64,000 nucleotides of DNA from positions 1,188,467-1,252,466 of the forward strand of contig MNCI01001825.1 of NCBI GenBank assembly GCA_015680685.1, read 5' to 3'. Positions within the stretch are counted from its first letter, which is position 1; each line of letters opens with the position of its first letter. The stretch is from Gnetum montanum (taxonomy: Eukaryota; Streptophyta; Gnetopsida; Gnetales; Gnetaceae). Positions 11,524 through 23,401 of the stretch are shown here, in pieces. Both the position numbers and the translations under genes were made by a program. Under the pieces are notes generated by a model, which was not told the origin of the DNA, made no database searches, and saw only the letters and a list, made by a program, of their open reading frames with translations.

Positions 11524-14500
11524 ATGGAATCATCCCAAAACTTCAGCGCACGCGCCTTCATAATCCCCACACAAGAACAGTATAACTACATCTATGTGAA
11601 GATTCAGGCCAACCTTCCCATTGACCATACAAAATAGGAGGCAAAACAAAACTTTGAGCACATATACATGGGAGGTCATGAATTTTTCCCCTTTGTATAT
11701 GACATCATCCCCCTTTCTGATCCTCATCATAGGCTCATCTCCCAGCTCCTTCTGGAAAGGGGCCAAAACACACGGCAACCCACCGAGGAGCCCCAAAACC
11801 AACATGATATAGATGACTTTGAGGCACAATCCGAACCTGAGGATTCATACCACATCCTCAGTCCCCATGCCTACGTGAACCCATCAGTCCATCCCTCATG
11901 GGACAGACAGAAACTCACCAAGTGTCAATGAGCACACAAGCACTAGTATCCCAACAGAGATTACCCATCCCCATCTCTACCCAGTACATACCACACATGC
12001 AAACACATGGGGCCACTTTCACTACATCGGCCCCGCACATCTAGGGTGTCACTTCACAGTTTGTGGCTAGGCAAGGAACCATACCCCTTGTTCAACAACC
12101 CACTCACTTCAACGTGCCACACCCCACAACCGCAACTCTAAACATTGCTCCACAACAACAAATGATANNNNNNNNNNNNNNNNNNNNNNNNNNNNNNNNN
12201 NNNNNNNNNNNNNNNNNNNNNNNNNNNNNNNNNNNNNNNNNNNNNNNNNNNNNNNNNNNNNNNNNNNNNNNNNNNNNNNNNNNNNNNNNNNNNNNNNNNN
12301 NNNNNNNNNNNNNNNNNNNNNNNNNNNNNNNNNNNNNNNNNNNNNNNNNNNNNNNNNNNNNNNNNNNNNNNNNNNNNNNNNNNNNNNNNNNNNNNNNNNN
12401 NNNNNNNNNNNNNNNNNNNNNNNNNNNNNNNNNNNNNNAAGCCTGAAGCAACCCTAGACACTCTGATATAGGTGAAACAAGCACCACTTGAGCCTATGCA
12501 AAAGTTCATCCAACGATGGAGTGCAGCCCTTAACGAACTTCATGAGCCCATCCCTGAAAAGTATTTGCTTACGATTCTGAAGGGAGCTGTGAATGACTTT
12601 ATCAAGTTAAAATTGTACTACCTAAGTGCTCAAACATTAAGCCAAGCCTTCACACAGATCAAGAACATTGAACAAGCTACACAAACTAGCAATGATCCTG
12701 CCTATGTGGCTTACAAGAACCAATATGTTGCCAAACAAAAGGCAACAACAGAAACTATAGCCGCAAGCAGAAAAACAACAAACACCAGTACCAACCTGCC
12801 TGCAACAACAGGGGCCACCTTAAGGTCCAATTTTCAATGCAAGGATCACTCTAAGTACACATCGCTACCTGCGTGACCTTCGGAACTACTAGAGAAACTC
12901 CTTAAAGCCGAGCAAATCCAATACAAACACGTAGCGGAGAATGCTCGCTGCCGACATGACAGGTACTGCGAGTTACTGAGGAACCCCACCTTAGGAGCAC
13001 CAAATGAGCCCCCAGTTCCACGACATTTCAAGTTAGACCAATTCTGTCACTACCACCAAATGTCCAGTCACAATACCGACACCTGTCTTGCATTAAAGGA
13101 TGATCTACAAGCAATGATAGAACGGGGCCAACTAAACGTCGACACCCTGAATCAATCCAGCACAAACGATGCCTCCTATGTTATAAACTCCATTGGCATA
13201 GATAGTAAGCCTAAACCTGTGTGGCAACCTTTTGTGATCCATGTGCCTCCTAGCAAGGCAACAATCCTCTTTGCCTCCACGAACAAGGGGCCTCCCACCG
13301 TCATCAAGGTGCCACCCAGAGCATCGACGACACCTTTCATGGTCAAAGTACCACCACCTCACACGTCTGCGAAGATGTTAAACTGGAAAGATTCAATGCC
13401 ATCTAGAGCACCGATGACACCTTTTGTGGTCAAAGTACCACCATAGTCATCCGCTAAGACGTTAAACTAGCATGTTGCACCAACGACAACAGCAAAGAAA
13501 CCTTTTGTTATCAAGGTGCCACAACAGGCTAGTCAAACAACAACAACACTTCCTAGACTCCCATTTTTCATAAAAGTGCCACCACGTGATGGGCCCTCAC
13601 TTACCCTAAGCCCAACCATAGGAAATGTCTCAACCTCTCCTCCCTCAAGTGTCAACCTTGCCAACAACATGGATAAGCCTACCAAATGGCAACAGAAGAG
13701 GACAAACGAACAACGAACAACACCCACAGCTGAAACAAAGGACACACCTAGTATACAACAACTGAACACTGGGGGCCCTGCCCCTAATCCAAAACAAACC
13801 AAGCCCAAGCCCTCAACCCATACAAAGGAAACCAACACAACGGTAGACAACATAGAATTTGTAGCTACACTGGCCCAGGTGAAACAAATGCTTAAACAAA
13901 AGAACACAACCATGAGCTTGTATGATTTGGTCATGACATCTTTGGCTCATCGCAAGGCCTTAGCGCAAATGTTAGCATCCATTCCTATTACAAAGGACAT
14001 CCCTGCTAACATGGAATCCATCCGTGCAATGATTTCACAACACACACCACAAGGATTTGGTTCAAACACCTTAGCCTTTCGTGATGATGCAGTTAAACGT
14101 AACCCTGAACAAGGGGAAGTTACAATAGCTCCATTATCGATTAGTGTACATGTTGGGCAATGTACCGTTTGTAGAGTGCACGTTGATGATGGTGAGGCAA
14201 CAAATGTAGTTCTATACTCTGTCATCGACAAACTAGGCATGGAAGATGAGATCATGCCAACAGAATCCACGTGTTTAAAATCTTTCAATGGATCATGTGT
14301 CATAGTTAAGGGCACAATCAACTTAGCCTTTGTGGTAGGAGAACAATTCCCTACCAGCACGGAATTCACTGTCATAGAAGAGATGCCCAGTTTCAACATG
14401 ATTCTTGGTAGACCTTGGCTAGCACAACAATGAGCCATTTCCTCACCGATACATCAAGAAATCCACCTTCCATACGAAGGTGGACAAGTCATTATACATG

Positions 14501-14652
14501 GCGACAACACTCCCTTTCAAGCTAACCACAACATAGACATGTCATAGATCTTGAAAGAGGAGCCTCTTGAAGCAACACCCACAACAACAAACATAATACC
14601 TAGAGCTAAAATGCCTGAACAAGGGGTAAAAACTGAAAGCCTCCCAGAGTAA
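11524..14652 (+). pseudogene. Gypsy-3 gag-protease polyprotein (single frame with stops)
   Basis: The best preserved gag-protease for frame continuity: one frame from the ATG at 11524 to about 14650, interrupted only by in-frame stops (near 11635, 11929, 12874, 13444 and 14431) and the 271-base gap at 12168-12438. Parts in order: N-terminal matrix-like segment; gag domain (partly in the gap, resuming at 12440); zinc-knuckle remnant near 13048 (HYHQMSSHNTDTC, with one conserved Gly/Cys region lost); six PFVIKVPP-type repeats between 13210 and 13580; a Lys/Thr/Pro-rich linker; and an aspartic protease with VHVDDGEATN at about 14178 and ILGRPWLAQ near 14401. At least three of the stops are TAG or TGA codons where the relatives have Gln or Arg-type codons. 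Confidence 0.88.
12168..12438. other. assembly gap (271 N)
   Basis: Undetermined bases inside the gypsy-3 gag domain. Open frames shown across it have no meaning. Confidence 0.99.
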
Positions 14653-14810
14653 ACTAGCACACCTCCTAGACCATGTCTGACTAAGAAACAACCACATAAT
14701 CAAGACTCCCCTATGGCAAAGACACGTTTGATGTCTGCCCACTCTTCACCTTTGTTCGTTGTGCATACGTCACCTTAGTTTGTATTGTATTAGCTTACGT
14801 GTTCTCTCAT

Positions 14811-14888
14811 GGCCCAAAAAGGCCTTAAACTAAACCATGTCCCAAAAAGGCCTTAAACTAAACCATGGCCCGAAAAGGCCTTAAACTA
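14811..14888 (+). repeat. tandem array A of gypsy-3 (short)
   Basis: Three copies of a 27-bp unit, GGCCCAAAAAGGCCTTAAAC plus TAAACCAT. Same unit family and same position, just after the protease, as array A in gypsy-1 and gypsy-2. Confidence 0.88.
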
Positions 14889-14929
14889 CCACCGTTTCAC
14901 ATTATCTTCTATTTATTGGTGCATTTCAG

Positions 14930-14987
14930 TTCATGTTTTCTATAGTTGCTATTTAATATTGTTTTCTCTAGTAGCTTTTGTTTACAG
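14930..14987 (+). other. splice-acceptor-like site retained in gypsy-3
   Basis: A T-rich tract ends in TTTGTTTACAG and is followed by GATCATATAG. It matches in position and sequence the acceptor-like site immediately upstream of pol in gypsy-2 (TTTTGCAG then GATAATTG at 43749). In gypsy-3 pol is missing and array B begins 45 bp later. Confidence 0.5.
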
Positions 14988-15032
14988 GATCATATAGACG
15001 CACACGCATGCATCCACACAGAGTAGTCCTTG

Positions 15033-15296
15033 CATCATGACTTAAAAATGATACCACAGAATTTCCTAGCGTCATGACAGTAAACCGACACCACAGATAT
15101 CTGTTTGACATGACACTAAACTGTCACACTCATTCACCAGAGTCTGCTAAGACTATAAACTAGCTTGCCTCTTCATAGTCTGCCACAACTATAAACTAGC
15201 ATTGTACCGTCCGCTACGATGATAAACTGGCAACGTCCAACGGGTTATGACATGAAACTAACCCAAGACAGTCTGCTAAGACTATAAACTGGCTAG
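15033..15296 (+). repeat. tandem array B of gypsy-3
   Basis: About eight degenerate copies of a 26-40-bp unit with consensus GTCTGCTAAGACTATAAACT plus GGC. The same unit follows integrase in gypsy-1 and gypsy-2. Here it follows the acceptor-like site directly because pol is deleted. Confidence 0.85.
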
Positions 15297-16487
15297 ATCA
15301 TTTCTGGCACATTCATCTACTGCTGTAATTCATGACATTTCTTCATCAATGCTTGCTGCATCATTCATCACACTGGCTCTGATAACACTATTGCTGCCCA
15401 TTCTGTTTACCTTAAGTTTCACATGGTGCGTCCATTTGCATCAGTCATATTCATGCTTGAAGTGTTCGCTAACTCATTCAGTTGTGGTTTTATTGTCTTC
15501 TTGGAGTTGTGTTTGCAGGATGACACCCAGTGGTGCTCGTACATGGATACACTTCATCATGGTGACAAGGTGCCACATTGTTTCTGACGCACGCAACCAT
15601 GTTAATCAATCTGTTCAAAAGTACATTCCTAGTTCCCAATACATTCTCCATTTCTCCAACACTCTTATTCCCTTTCCTACTCGGTTATAGTTCCCAGATA
15701 CACCTAGTACACCCCAAAACTTTGAGCACACAGTTACATGTTGCAACACTCTCAAGAAACTGCAACACACAATATGGCACATGAGCATGAGTGCAAAATT
15801 GAAAGAAAGCTCTTTCCAAAAAATAAAGAAACACAAAAAAAAAGAAACAAAAGAAAAAAACAAAACAAAAAAAGCAAAGAAAAAAAAAGAAAGCAAAGAA
15901 AAAGAAAAGAAAAAAAGAACAAAGAGCAAAATGAACCACAAGACCCTTGGCACTTCCCATACAAGCCCTAGGTGGGAAGGCAGTTGTCTTGGAAAGAAGT
16001 ACTCGTGTCTTAAACCATCATGTTTCACCTCACTACGTGGTTTTGGCTGTCGGACAATGGTTTCCCTTAGACACTCCACAAGGGTCCTGTTTCTCCAAAG
16101 AACACATCACCTCATTGCGTGGCTTTGGTTGTAACAACGAGTTCTCTCAAACATGATACAAGAGTCTCATTCCTCCAAAGGACGTACTCCTCATGCCCTG
16201 GTTCCAAGTCTACCAAATATTGACCATCAACAAGGAAAAACATGACTTGTTTGCACAAGATGAATACTCATCTCCCACACCAGCACAATCCCTTGATCAA
16301 TTCCCAATCCCACAGTTGCAAACATCTCCTCTAGATATCATCTCAAAACTTCACTTCCCAATCCCAAGTGCTTCTAAACATAGTGCAAGGACATCTGGCC
16401 AAGTGTCAAAGGACGATGCTACTAAGTTTCTTGTGGTTTTTTGTACTTCTTTGTTGGCACTTCGCCAGTCAATTCCTCCAAGCATCA
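15297..16487 (+). other. gypsy-3 3' non-coding region
   Basis: No gene. It contains a T-rich tract ending TTTGCAGGATGAC near 15520 (a second acceptor-like site, shared in kind with the other elements), an almost pure A/G tract at about 15819-15945, and an imperfect duplication near 16025-16190 (TCACCTCACTACGTGG / TCACCTCATTGCGTGG). The word TTGTACTTCTTTGTTGGC sits about 50 bp before the polypurine tract, as in the other two elements. Lys-rich frames across the purine tract are artefacts. Confidence 0.7.
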
Positions 16488-16498
16488 ACAAAGAGGGG
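16488..16498 (+). other. Gypsy-3 polypurine tract
   Basis: ACAAAGAGGGG, 4 bp before the 3' LTR. Identical to the tract of gypsy-2. It is the plus-strand primer site for replication. Confidence 0.75.
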
Positions 16499-16502
16499 CC
16501 AA

Positions 16503-18485
16503 TGAAACACCACAAAAATTTGGACCCAGCACTTTCAGACAAGAATCGAGCTAAGTCATGATACTTCCCAGCATGACCGAAACTTGTGAACCTCAAAAAT
16601 AGCATCAAACAGAGCATATTTGAACAAGAGAGAGTTCCTTGAGATCCATAGGTGACTACATCAGCATATGACATCAGGAATTTCAAGTTTTGGGTCCAAA
16701 ATACTTGGTTTTGACCAAGTAGACTCTGGGCACACCTTGGTGTACGCTGGCCAATGTATAGCCCAACGTACAGCAAATTTTGGGCTACAAAAATGAGTCA
16801 AAACATGCTAGAACTGAGCTTCTAGACCCCGAGGACCTTCCCCAGGGTCCCCAGTAGCTCTCAAGCACTTGAAAATCAAATATTGGGCTTCAAATGATGG
16901 TCTTTCATTCCTGTACGCCTAGCATATACGCCTAGTGTGCAACCAGCGTACAGCAACTTTTGGGCCCCAAAAATGAGTCAAAACATGCCAGAACTGAGCG
17001 CCTGGACCCCCCAGGACTTCCCCAGGGTCCCCAGTAGCTCTCAGGCACTTGAAAATCAAATTTTCGGCTCCAAATGATGGCTTTCATTCCTGTACGCCCA
17101 GCGTATAACTAGCGTAGAGCAACTTTCGGGCCCCAAAAATGAGTCAAAACATGCTAGAACTGAGCGTCTAGACCCCCTAGGACCTTCCCCAAGGTCCCCA
17201 AAAGCTCTCAGGCACTTGAAAATCAAATTTTGGGCTCCAAATGATGGTCTTTCATTCCTCTACACCCAGTGCACAGCCTAGCGTACAACAACTTTCAGGC
17301 CCCAAAAATGAGTTAAAACATGCCAGAATTAAGTGTCTGGACCCCCTAGGACCTTTCCCAGGGTCCCCAGCAGCTCTCAGGCACTTGAAAATAAAATTTT
17401 GGGCTCCAAATGATGGTCTTTCATTCCTCTATGCCCAACGTATACGCCCAGTGTACAGCCCAGCGTAGAGCAACTTTCGGGCCCCAAAAATAAGTTATAA
17501 CATGCCAGAACTAAGCGTATGGACCCCCTAGGACCTTCCCCACGGTTCCCAGTAGCTCTCAGGTACTCAAAAATCAAGTTTTGACCTTAAAATGAAGCAT
17601 TTTCATGTGTGTACGCTAGGTACATTCATGCTCTACGCTGGCATCCTATACGCTGGCATGCTCTACGCTGACATGCTTTATGCTAGCATGCTCTACACTG
17701 GCATGCTCTACACTGGCATTCTCTATGCTGGTATGTTGTACACTGGCATCCTGTACACTAGCATCCTGTACGCTGGCATGTTGTATGCTGTATAGTTGTA
17801 ACATATCCTGCACTTGGTCAACGCACCACCTGTCTCCTAATCCAAATTTTTCTCACCTTACAGCCACTCATCCCCTTTCAGACCCGAGTATAATGTCTAA
17901 ACCTGTATAAAAACTTCAATTTTTGACCAAATCTAGGTTCGAAAACTGGACGCATCTTGGCAAAAAATCGGGCAACCCACATTGAGAAAACCCAAAACCC
18001 TGCATCCTATACGCTGGACTTGGACCTTGCATACTGAGCATACAGCCTCTATGCTGTGCCTGCAATCTGAACCAGCACGTTGTCACACCCTTGCATTCAC
18101 TGGGGCTCTTCGTCCGCCTTGTGTCAGATCCACAACTGCATTAAGACCGGTGCATTGTAACTTCCATTATGCAATAACATTGCCACATTTTTGCTAAGAT
18201 TTGTTACAGTTTCATCGTTCATTCTTGTATGCTCATTCGTTTACATTCTTGTACATTTACGCTCAGTTTCGCATAAGTTACATTGTTTACGTATAACCCA
18301 GCGTACAATATATCGGTATACGCTCAGGGAAATCCTTGTCTAATCCATGTGCGAACCACTCGAGGTACTCTGCCTTCGTTAATTCCAGCTTGCCCTCAAG
18401 CGAAGGTAGGGTCATCTGTGCTTGTCCAGGGATCTCCTGGTCTCTATTTCATTCTAGCCGGAGACCGACGATTTCGAGCGCTACA
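16503..18485 (+). repeat. Gypsy-3 3' LTR
   Basis: 1983 bp, matching 9014-10744. It has five 167-bp monomers (starts near 16792, 16974, 17139, 17307 and 17490) against four in the 5' LTR, and an extended 15-bp GGCATGCTCTACGCT-type array (about 17615-17795). It ends GAGCGCTACA at 18485, followed by the target copy ATCTT. Confidence 0.92.
17906..17913 (+). promoter_or_regulatory. Gypsy-3 LTR TATA box (3' copy)
   Basis: TATAAAAA, same context as 10165-10172. Transcription from here would read rightward into the gypsy-1 antisense gene in opposite orientation. Confidence 0.5.
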
Positions 18486-21400
18486 ATCTTCACCCACATC
18501 ATCTTCACCTGCATTGTTTACTCCTGCATCATTCCCTTCCGCATCACCTTCCTCTACATTTCCCTCTTCTTCCTCTTCATTTTCACTCTCTCTGGACCCT
18601 GCATCTTCATCTAGAACTTGCATTGTAAAAGTGAAGTAGTCAGCTAGAGAAACAAATGAAAGCTAACATAAGCCTTTTCCATAGCAAAACGTGACTAACC
18701 GGAGACAACCCCAAGTCTGCCTCAAAGGGTATGTGATCCAAACCGAGCCTGAGGTGGTGCCAGACCTTCTCCTTCATGATATTTGCCCAATGCCTATCAC
18801 TTGGTTTAGTTTCTACAATAGCTTTCTCCTTTTTGAAAGCTACCCATCTCGATGGTCTCAGAGAAAAGAAGGTGGTAGTGGTCTCACCTGTGGGAAGATC
18901 CACTTCTCATTCAGGAGATTCATTGATATTTACCTACTTCATGAACTTGTTGTAAGCCTCAAAAGTGCCAATGGCATTCAGGAATGCTTCATAAGTAAAC
19001 ATCTTCATTGAAGCATCCTTGTATATTTCATGGTAGGTGGCACATTCCACTTTATACATGTGTTTATGGTTTTTCTGGGACTACCCCCACTCGTAAACTC
19101 TAGTGCTGTAGTCTTTCCAGTCTTGGTTCTTCTAGGACAATAAGTCCATCTGCATCTGCTGTTCTATTATCTCCCAGGTGGCCTTGTTGTTGCGCCACAT
19201 GACTGTCCAGTATCTAGCATAATCTATAATAGCCATGCACCAACTACCATCATTGGTATCACAAGCTAGGACAAACTTGTACCTGGATTGGAGGTCTCCC
19301 ATTTCGGTGCTTAGTTCAACCTTCTCTTTCTCAGCCTTATGGACTCGTTTCCATAGGTCCTCATTGATGTGGCTACACTTCCACAAGGAGCATGCTGAGT
19401 GCAAAGTACATTTGCTAGCCTTGTCGTATATGTGATGAGGCACCTCGGCCACTTCGAGTGGGAATGTAGGCATGGCGTCAACTTTCAATGCCCGTGTCGG
19501 GTCCCACTTGAGTTGAGAGGCTGTGACCACATAAAGAACACATGAATCACATTAGCATAGCAAATTTGGCAAACTCAAGAACTCTAGCATAGCAACACGA
19601 AATAGCCTAGCATAGCTACTTTACTTACCTACTTCAGGATTGACCTGTCCGAGATGGTCGATCATGTCATCAATGACCCCTTGCATGAATGTAAGCTTGT
19701 CGAGGGTCTCAGCCCATGGTTCCAGTCAAATTAGAGGAGGTCCTACAGCATTAACAGTGGTTCCTGTCATACAACTAAATGTGTCAGTCATGATTGAGGT
19801 GAACTATAATAAGGCTATGAGTAAAGTAAACGATAGTGTGAGGGCTCCTACTTAGTAAAACCTTGGGGGCGATAATGGGGGGATTTCCCATCAACACATC
19901 ATCGAATATATTGTCAAACTCACTAGCATCTAATTGTAGTTCCCCTCCTTTATGACTCAAAACTATGGTAGCATCCTTTGCATTCGTCCATTTCCTTGAT
20001 GCTAAACTGCGTACGGCAAAAGGGATCTCCAGCAGAAGTCCCTTCTAGGTTGACGCGGGCTTCTTCTTTATTTGCTGGGGCCTTTCCTTTTGAGGCACCA
20101 GCATCCTTCTCATCCATAGGAGACTCCTCCTTGTCTCCAAAAATTTCCTCCTCGTTAGTAGGAGGATTTTCCTTGATGATAAGAGCCGCTTCCCTAGTGA
20201 CAGGAGCTTCTTCCCTCTTGACCGGGGTCCTTTCCTTTGAGACTAAGGCCCCTGCATCATTATTTGCTGCTCCCTTCTTGGGGGCCAACACCTCTTCATC
20301 AACCTTTTCCTCTTTCTCTTCTTCCTCTAGCAGCAAAAAAATATTTGCATTACCTTAAAGCAGGTTAGCTTAAAGTAGGTGCTACACTGCTTAGCATAGC
20401 ATAGTGTAGCAGGCATTAAAAAAATAGGCGAGGAAATAAACATAAGAAAAAGAATTTACCAATGGAGGTTGTGTCCTATGTAGCTTAAACCGCAGTTTTC
20501 ACCCCTCTTCTTCTTCTGTACAGATTGTCTCCTTAGCTGGAGGAGGCCTCTTTTGCCACAACTTAGTGGCCATTGTCTCGCCGATGAGACATTTCACCTA
20601 TGATACACTACCTGTAGCAGCAGGGGGTGCCTCTCCCATGCTGTCTTGGCCAAAAATGTTGTGGGTAACCTGATCCTTAGTCGTCATAGAAAACGACTCC
20701 CCAATAGCTTCTTAGGGATCTTGGGCTCGGGTTGTCTAGAGGATTTGGCAAATCCACAATTTGGAAATCTGGTTGTGATCTTGCATAACCCAGATTCCAT
20801 TCTCATGCACTACCAAAAACATCACGAAACATCGTAAGAAAGCTATGTAAAAGGTGTAGTGCACATTGAAATGGGACTCCTACTTCTTATGAAGCATGAT
20901 GATTTTAGTTTGCAGGCCCTTACACAGATGCCTAGCCTAGTTGTAGCAAGCCGCCTCTTCCATGACCTCCCACATCACCCAAGCTTGCTCAATCCCAATG
21001 ATCTTTTCTTGGGAAAGTAGCTGGGGGAAAGCATGGGCATGGAAGATAGGATAAACCTCTTTGGTGGCTCTCAGCCTGACCTTCTTCAGGGGGATCCCCT
21101 TTCGTTCTTTTGCAACCCCTAGCCACTCCTCAATGTCCTCCTACTGATGGTTCACCTCTTTCTTGGTCTTTGATCCTATAGGGAGACCATCAGTAGGGAC
21201 ACTGAAAAGGTTCACAAATAGTTGGTCATTGATTTCAAGGACCACCCGCACACAGTGTACACATGTGTAGAAGTGATTTTCCTTTTCAGAAAAGGAGTCT
21301 GCTAGGGTGAGCATCTCAGCGGCAAGGATGCTTGGATTTGGGGCCAGGAACAAATCCATGAGCCCAACATCTTGAAGGTTCTTGATCAAGGATTCCGTGG

Positions 21401-23126
21401 CCGCATTGCATATCCAACGTTGGCTCTCATCTACCTACCCATACTTGAAGTAGATGTTGGCCTCCTAGTTCCTAGAGGTTATCACTGTCACCTCCTGGGA
21501 CTTCTTTGACCCTATAGTAGTTTGCACAAAAGCAGTTAGCACAAAATCACAAAAACACAAAAAAGTAAAAAAAAAAAAAAACAAGTTAGGCAAAGCATAA
21601 GTAGTAGAAAAAAAATAGTAATGACACTCAAACATGTAGTAACTTACTGTTTAGCTTACCAGGTTTAAACAGTAATGGGAATGGCAGAAGATTAACCAAG
21701 ACATCTTCAACGGCGATCAGTTTAAAGGGTGTCCATCCCTCATCCAACCAACTAGACTCTTTGCATCTGTTGTAGAGTTTTGGATACCAGGTTGGGTAGG
21801 TTTTGTACTCACCTTCACATTGGCCTATCACACCTACGCACATATTCTTAGTGGAATAAAACTCCTGAAACCCCATCTGTGCTAAGGTCAACACATCCAT
21901 ATTGCCATGAAGCCCATCCTCATTGATGAAAAACCTAGTAACAAAAACATTGTTAACATTTGGCTAGTGTAATAGACATTGCATAGCATAGCAGAACATG
22001 GCTACAAAACTCACCCTCAAGCACTGTAGATGGTTCCTGGTGGGTTTTGGAAGCACGTTCCCATATGATGTGCAATAAACAAAGTGTTATAGGGATGGTA
22101 GCAATTATACTTGGGCATCTCCTAGATCTAGGCCAAATGCCTCAAATTTCTAGGGCATTGAATAGATCCTTCTCCTTGCCCACTACTAATTGCTCCATTC
22201 CTCAAAAATCTTAGAATACCTCGATTTTCCCCAAGCAACAGGGTTTCTGGAATGGTGGATGCTACCTCCTTTGCCAGGTGTGACCAAACAATTACATTGA
22301 AGCGTTGAAGAAGAAATTGTAGGAACTCCTGCGCTCCCTCCCAGAACCAGATGTCTTGCTGCCCCACATGTGTATGGGGTGGAAGAACATTGGCCACTAG
22401 TTCACTCACGCAGCATAGGACCCCCAAAATTTCGAGGACAATCAAGATTGGCCTTAGCACTACCCTACACAACACAATAGCAGATGTTAACACCATGTCT
22501 GAGTGGAATGCACATATAGCGTAGAAAAACTAGCATTTTAGCAAATAGCGTAGCACAATTTTCTTCATGCATATAGCGTAGCAAAAAAATGAAGGCAATA
22601 GCGTAGCAAAATTAGCTTAGCGTAGCAACAAAGTGATTAGCCCTAACAAAGTGATTAACATGATGTTGTGACAAAACACGTGTTACATTGTCACATCACA
22701 CATGGCCAAACCATCCTAAGGGTCGTACACTATGCCATTTGCATGCCAAGTGGCTTAAATCATCCAAGCCTCTGTAGTAATGACAGCCACAGTGATGGTA
22801 GTCTAAGCGACCTTGCATGCAACCTTAGCATAATGTTTGTACATCTGCCGTGGTCAAAATAGCAACAATGATGGTGTAAGGGCCAAAACAACGATAACAC
22901 GATGAGAGAAAAACACAGATAGCTAAACTAAATGGCAAAAAAAAAAGACAAGAAAAATAAAAACAATAATAGAGGCATGAGAAAATAGAGGAAGCATAGT
23001 AGCCTACTGGGTTAACGGTGTCTACTCTTGCACCGTGACAGGTGCATGCAAGACATGCCCTAGGGTTTCCTTCACTTCATCAACCTTGGCGAGTGCCAGG
23101 TATTTGCATTCTTTCATGGGAGCCAT
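18486..23126 (-). pseudogene. antisense multi-exon gene of gypsy-1 (last exon interrupted by gypsy-3)
   Basis: A minus-strand gene running from an ATG at 23124-23126 to a stop at 9000-9002, with gypsy-3 inserted in its last exon. Exons I can support: 23008-23126 (119 bp), 22015-22464 (450), 21660-21934 (275), about 20460-21511 (1052), an acidic exon from about 20326 to 19866, 19629-19763 (135), 18700-19520 (821), and an acidic last exon from about 18625. Boundaries show GT and AG, and the phases fit. The protein parts in order are: a NIF/FCP1-like domain; a region with the motif pattern TCVHCVRV...LFVNLFSVPTDGLPI; a Lys/Glu-rich acidic part; a coiled coil (NEDLWKR-like heptads); and a Glu/Asp-rich tail. 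There are several in-frame stops. Introns are rich in TAGCGTAGCA words. Function unknown. Confidence 0.8.
22015..22464 (-). other. exon 2 of the gypsy-1 antisense gene: NIF/FCP1-like domain
   Basis: The exon starts after a TAG acceptor and ends before GTGAGT. Three motifs occur in the order and rough spacing of plant NIF-type HAD phosphatases: a hydrophobic strand LIVLEILGVL, where the family has an aspartate-led loop; EFLQFLLQRFNVIVWS; and YNTLFIAHHMGT...NPPGTIY, where the family has a DD pair. The nucleophile position is Glu here, and the DD pair is Ala-His-His. If the relationship is real, the domain is catalytically dead. Recognised from remembered family features, not from a search. Confidence 0.5.
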
Positions 23127-23260
23127 CTTCTTGCTTTTCGACTCTTTCCTTGTTGCTATGTCAAAGTGCCTTGCTCTCTATTGGCACAATCACTCTGTGC
23201 TCTGAATGTGGGCTCTTCACTATTACAGTAAAAATGATGAGTTTACTAGGGGTTAATCCC

Positions 23261-23268
23261 TATTTATA
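23261..23268 (-). promoter_or_regulatory. TATA box of the gypsy-1 antisense gene
   Basis: TATAAATA on the minus strand, 135-142 bp upstream of the antisense ATG. Gypsy-2 has a TATA-like box at nearly the same distance. This suggests the antisense gene has its own promoter inside the element. Confidence 0.55.
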
Positions 23269-23401
23269 GCCACAATGGTGAAAAGGAAACTTGTTATTCT
23301 CTCTCCTCATTTAATGTGGAGTATGCCGTGCAGTGTAGCATGCCCACCATGACATGGTAGCACTATTTGCATTATGATAGGTAGGCCTAGGCAAAAAGCC
23401 T

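Larger units (their letters stand above)
9014..18485 (+). mobile_element. Gypsy-3: non-autonomous Tat/Ogre-type element nested in gypsy-1
   Basis: LTRs at 9014-10744 and 16503-18485 with a perfect 5-bp target duplication ATCTT (9009-9013 and 18486-18490). Between them are a primer site, a 17-bp tandem array, gag-protease, short arrays A and B and a polypurine tract identical to that of gypsy-2 (ACAAAGAGGGG). There is no reverse transcriptase, RNase H, integrase or antisense gene. It inserted into the last exon of the gypsy-1 antisense gene, so it is younger than gypsy-1. Confidence 0.93.

Noticed and set aside
12063-12509. ORFs made mostly of X
   Set aside because: They cross the assembly gap at 12168-12438.
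13533-14438. Long reverse ORFs opposite gypsy-3 gag-protease
   Set aside because: Shadows of the forward frame; no homology between elements in this strand.
15738-16134. Lys/Glu-rich ORFs and their Phe-rich complements
   Set aside because: They read across an A/G tract in the gypsy-3 3' region and have no counterpart in gypsy-1 or gypsy-2.
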